A program made the translations under genes and the position numbers. A DNA stretch of 64,000 nucleotides from Coturnix japonica (lineage: Eukaryota; Chordata; Aves; Galliformes; Phasianidae): assembly GCF_001577835.2 (NCBI RefSeq), contig NC_029516.1:49970186-50034185 (forward strand), in the 5' to 3' direction. Below, piece after piece: positions 61,101-64,000 of the stretch. Each line of letters opens with the position of its first letter. Position 1 is the first letter of the stretch. The notes below the pieces were generated by a model. That model was not told the DNA's origin and made no database searches. It saw only the letters and a list, made by a program, of their open reading frames with translations.

Positions 61101-63995
61101 GAGAGCACTCTGTCTGATGTGTCTGGAATGGGAGGGAATGGGAGCTCTGACAAGGTAAGGGATGAATGAGGATTTCAGGGTTTAACTTGGGGTCTGTTTG
61201 TTGGTCATTTGCTTTCTGTGGAGCAGTGAGAATGAAACACGTTGAACTTTTGGAACAAAATCCAGAGAGGCTGTTGAGTCTCCTCTGAAAATGTTCACAA
61301 ACCATCCAGACACCATCCTCTGGAAGGTACTGTAGGGAGCCTGCTTTAGCAGGGGCTGGACTAGATGATCTCCAGAGGACCTGACACATACAACTCTGTG
61401 ATTCTGTGTAGTAGTTGTAATACAGTAATATCAGGGGGGAAAAAAACCAACCCAAAACCCAAAACCCCCAACAACCTGAAAAGGCACTTCTGAGGGGAAG
61501 AACTAGTAGAAAGCATAACTCTGTAACCACGCTTTTTAACAATGTAATCAGCTTCTGCTTTAGTTGTTTTTAGGTGTTCAGAGCAGATTATCGTCATCAG
61601 TATTCAATGCATCCACATCTGCAGTGAGACAACCAGGTGCAGGACTCAAATTTGAAAGTTTTCCCATATTGCAGAACTCAGCCTTGACTGATATCTGGAC
61701 TATCTGCTGAAACTGTCAAGTTTGTAACTAACATATATGAGAACGGAGGTTATCCCGCAGTCTGTGTAGCCTTGTGGTGCATTTGTTCTTACGCTCCTGA
61801 ACTGTGTGTAAACAGGTGACATCCAGGAACTCTATGACACAAAGTTGGCTCCTGGCCATGCTGCGGCTTTTTCAGATGACTGTGACCTCCCTTCCACACA
61901 TGAGATGGTTAGAAGTGTAGGGATGCAGGTAAGATTCCGTTCTGTAATTCTAATCATGAATATATTGACTCATACATGTAGTATGGTTCTATATCTTCCT
62001 CAAAATATGTATGTAGTGATGGGATGAGAGGAAATGGCTTTAAACTGGAAAAGGGCAGATTTAGACCAGATATTGGGAAGAAATTCTTTACTGTGATGGT
62101 GGTGAGACACGTGCACAGACTGCCCAGCAAGGTTTTCATTTACATCTTTGTTGCTCTTTGGATTCTACCTATTTACTTACTATGCCAACATTCATTTTGC
62201 AATCAGTAAATCATGATTTCTTCTGGAACACCCAACAAAGACAGAGTAAATGATGTTTGTACAGTTTGAATTAGGAATGAAACAGGGGAAAAGTGTTTGA
62301 AGTCCAATTCCTGAGTTGAGTTCCACAGAACAGACACTGAGTCACTCTATTATTATAGCCCTGCCAGTGTCATGCTATGTCCTTTAGAGTATAGAAAGAC
62401 CAGAACGTGGTGAGGAGAGAGCTTGATAGAATGTCCATGGTATAATAATGTGGAAGAAGTGATTTGGTAACTGGGAGCACTGTGCCTTTCAACCCTGTGT
62501 CATATGGAAATAGAGATAGGTAATAATCATCTAGAAACTCACCTCTGGGAGTGCCCATGTAGTAACACAGAGCTACACTTACTCTTACATTCATTGAAAT
62601 TCACAGGGAATAAATGCATTTCTTTTTTTTTTTTTTTTTTTTTAACTTCCTAGAACACATACATGGGATTCCTGGACTACAGAAAGCAAGCAATAAGAGA
62701 CCTCGGCATCAGCCCCAGCACCTGCTCCTTTAATCCTGGTGTAATTGTTGCTAACATGACTGAATGGAAAAACCAGCGGCTCACAAAGCAGTTGGAAAAA
62801 TGGATGCAAAGAAATGTAGAGTATGTAAAGAAATCCAGCTTTGCACTTAAATGCAAACCGAACTTTAAAGTGTCACCTTCTGTTTGTAAGCTCTCTAAAG
62901 ACTGTAATTCTATAAACAGTCTTTCTTCGCTTCACAAAATCCCAAAGTAAATTTCTACGTGCTTAGACATGATCGATAGCGGAGCAGGAAATGCCACTTG
63001 GAATTTCGGCCTTGCTTTCAATCACACTCAATCTTGAGGGGCACTGAGAACATGTGGTTCTTGTTTTGGGTTCAATTTTGCCGTGGTTCAGCACACTTAC
63101 AATTTTCCCTTCTTGAGGCTGGTTTAGAGAGGAATGAATATTTCCTTGTTTGTGTGGGATCTACCTGAACTGACATTGGGTATCACATTTCTTGAATACC
63201 AACAGAAAACACTTCTTTCTCTGTAGATGGAATAAAATGAACCTGACGTGAAAGATAATCATTTGGCTTTGACTATGATGAAGTCATGAATATAATGTGT
63301 TCTTTTTTTGTTGTTGTTCATCTGTTTGCAAATTTGACGCTTTCTTTCCCTGCAAAGGCTTAAATTTAGGAAAGCTGAATTGAAACAGTTATTTGTGCTT
63401 TTGGACTCCATTCATTATTAATTTCAGAACTGAACAAAGGAGGAAAGACAGAAACAGTGAGTGTGTGAATGAATGAAAAGCTCCATGGCTTTCTCTTACT
63501 CTGTTCACTTCAGGCCTCAAAGCTGGGCAGGTGGGAAGCAGAAGGATGACAGATGCACGGCAGCACATACATCCTCTTAAGAAACCAGGCTAAAATAGCC
63601 TTGATTCCTTTATGTTGACAACCTTTTTTTTCCTACTGTAAACTTTTTCAGCCTCACAGACTGCAGAGTAGTCGGCTTTGTGTTGGGTCTGACTCCCAGC
63701 ACATTGCTTTGTAGCAATAACCTACTCAGCAGGAACTGGAGCTCCAAACACAAGCAATTAACAGCGTTATAAAGGAATGTGCTGACAATCAGGCTGTTCA
63801 GAATACTTACATTTTAGTTGTCTGCTTTTTGTACTGAAGATTCTTTGATTGAAGTTCAAACATTTTCTTTGTTCTTTCGCAGGGAAAACTTGTATAGCAG
63901 CACCCTTGGGGGAGGTGTGGCGACCTCTCCAATGCTGATTGTATTTCATGGAAAGCATTCCACTATTAATCCCATGTGGCACATACGGCATCTCG
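55193..63995 (+). CDS. GLT8D2: Glycosyltransferase 8 domain containing 2, 3' end outside window
   Basis: Predicted type II membrane glycosyltransferase of the secretory pathway; its acceptor is not known to me. Coding parts: 55193-55211, 55859-55954, 56740-56908, 57200-57317, 59905-59989, 61816-61928, 62654-62820, 63883-63995. They join in phase and give about 293 residues matching human GLT8D2, which is 349 aa, so about 56 C-terminal residues lie beyond the window. Residues about 8-25 (INQILLLLLILTVCAILY) are the signal anchor. The GT8 fold starts at IPVVICAAAGRMGAT. A DxD metal/nucleotide-sugar motif DDD lies at residues 156-158 in YLDDDVIV. A likely N-glycosylation sequon N-M-T is at 234-236. 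The ATG lies 26 bases into an exon beginning at 55167, so at least one noncoding exon lies upstream. The window ends just after the splice donor at 63996. Confidence 0.96.
55955..56739 (+). other. GLT8D2: GLT8D2 intron 2
   Basis: Unique sequence without a recognised repeat. Confidence 0.4.
57318..58564 (+). other. GLT8D2: GLT8D2 intron 4, left part
   Basis: Unique sequence without a recognised element. Confidence 0.4.
58565..59028 (+). mobile_element. CR1 LINE 3' end, old copy, in GLT8D2 intron 4
   Basis: Diverged plus-strand CR1: gtccaatagagggccacaaa, gctgggaccattcaacctgc, and the terminal gggagggatcttcattccaa segment with tail AAATGATTCTGTGATTCTG. Confidence 0.85.
59029..59904 (+). other. 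GLT8D2: GLT8D2 intron 4, right part
   Basis: Unique sequence with a short direct repeat AAACTAATATA(T/C)TG at about 59772-59808. No other element was recognised. Confidence 0.4.
59990..60773 (+). other. GLT8D2: GLT8D2 intron 5, left part
   Basis: Unique sequence ending in an A-rich stretch, into which SINE copy B is inserted at 60774. Confidence 0.4.
60774..60949 (+). mobile_element. Dimeric tRNA-like SINE with CR1-type tail, copy B
   Basis: Plus-strand copy of the element at 19301-19481, 173/176 identical. Both A-boxes and both B-box-like motifs are present. Each unit has a seven-base loop of the form GC(A/T)ACAC where an anticodon loop would lie, supporting descent of both halves from related tRNA sequence. 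It lies in GLT8D2 intron 5, sense to the gene, in A-rich flanks. The 3' third resembles the 3' ends of CR1 LINEs elsewhere in the window. Confidence 0.85.
61320..61412 (+). mobile_element. CR1 3'-end fragment in GLT8D2 intron 5
   Basis: Plus-strand fragment: gctttagcaggggctggact, agatgatctccagaggacct, tail ACTCTGTGATTCTGTG. Confidence 0.8.
62015..62140 (+). mobile_element. CR1 internal fragment in GLT8D2 intron 6
   Basis: Plus-strand fragment with gatgagaggaaatggcttta and the ggaagaaattctttactgtg segment. It lacks the CR1 3' end and tail, so it was truncated after insertion. Confidence 0.75.
62821..63882 (+). other. GLT8D2: GLT8D2 intron 7
   Basis: Unique sequence. An apparent reading-frame extension of the upstream exon, to 62950, runs past a good GT donor and is not coding. 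No repeat was recognised. Confidence 0.5.
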
Positions 63996-64000
63996 GTAAG

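Noticed and set aside
1-64000. Endogenous retrovirus, CRISPR array or bacterial-type system
   Set aside because: No LTR pair, retroviral coding similarity, spaced direct repeats or operon-like layout was seen.

Overview
The window is nuclear DNA from a bird, most likely a galliform. It carries many CR1 LINE 3' ends with ATTCTATG-type octamer tails, mariner copies resembling the galliform family Galluhop, compact introns, and vertebrate genes in the conserved order NFYB - HCFC2 - GLT8D2. That order is the one I recall from human 12q23, read in the opposite orientation. The exact species cannot be fixed from the sequence.

Layout: 1-8.9 kb is intergenic, with three CR1 remnants. A CpG island at about 9.0-10.1 kb is the NFYB promoter. 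NFYB runs on the + strand; its coding exons lie between 16967 and 23555 and encode 205 aa, with polyA signals at 23941 and 24623. The NFYB-HCFC2 convergent interval (about 24.65-29.9 kb) holds three CR1 fragments. HCFC2 lies on the minus strand from about 50.5 kb down to about 29.9 kb; I could place 16 coding exons in phase (about 808 aa), with a 3' UTR of about 3 kb. A second CpG island (about 49.96-50.64 kb) is its promoter. The 50.6-55.2 kb interval before GLT8D2 is rich in DNA-transposon remnants. GLT8D2 (+ strand) starts at 55193 and is cut by the window end after about 293 of an expected ~350 codons.

Functions: NFYB is the histone-fold B subunit of the CCAAT-binding factor NF-Y. HCFC2 is a Kelch/fibronectin-III co-regulator related to HCF-1. 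GLT8D2 is a Golgi/ER type II membrane protein of the glycosyltransferase 8 family. The genes are neighbours and not an operon, and no prokaryote-like system, CRISPR array or intact retroviral element was seen.

The most unusual element is a short interspersed repeat present twice (19301-19481 minus; 60774-60949 plus) at 173/176 identity. It has two tandem tRNA-like halves, each with A- and B-box-like motifs, followed by a CR1-type 3' tail. It looks like a young dimeric tRNA SINE that uses CR1 machinery, which is unexpected in a galliform. Other points of note are a short internally deleted mariner family in the HCFC2-GLT8D2 interval, a 43-T tract beside the HCFC2 exon 2 acceptor, inverted CCAAT boxes in the promoter of a CCAAT-factor gene, and ZNF143-like and YY1-like sites at the HCFC2 start codon.
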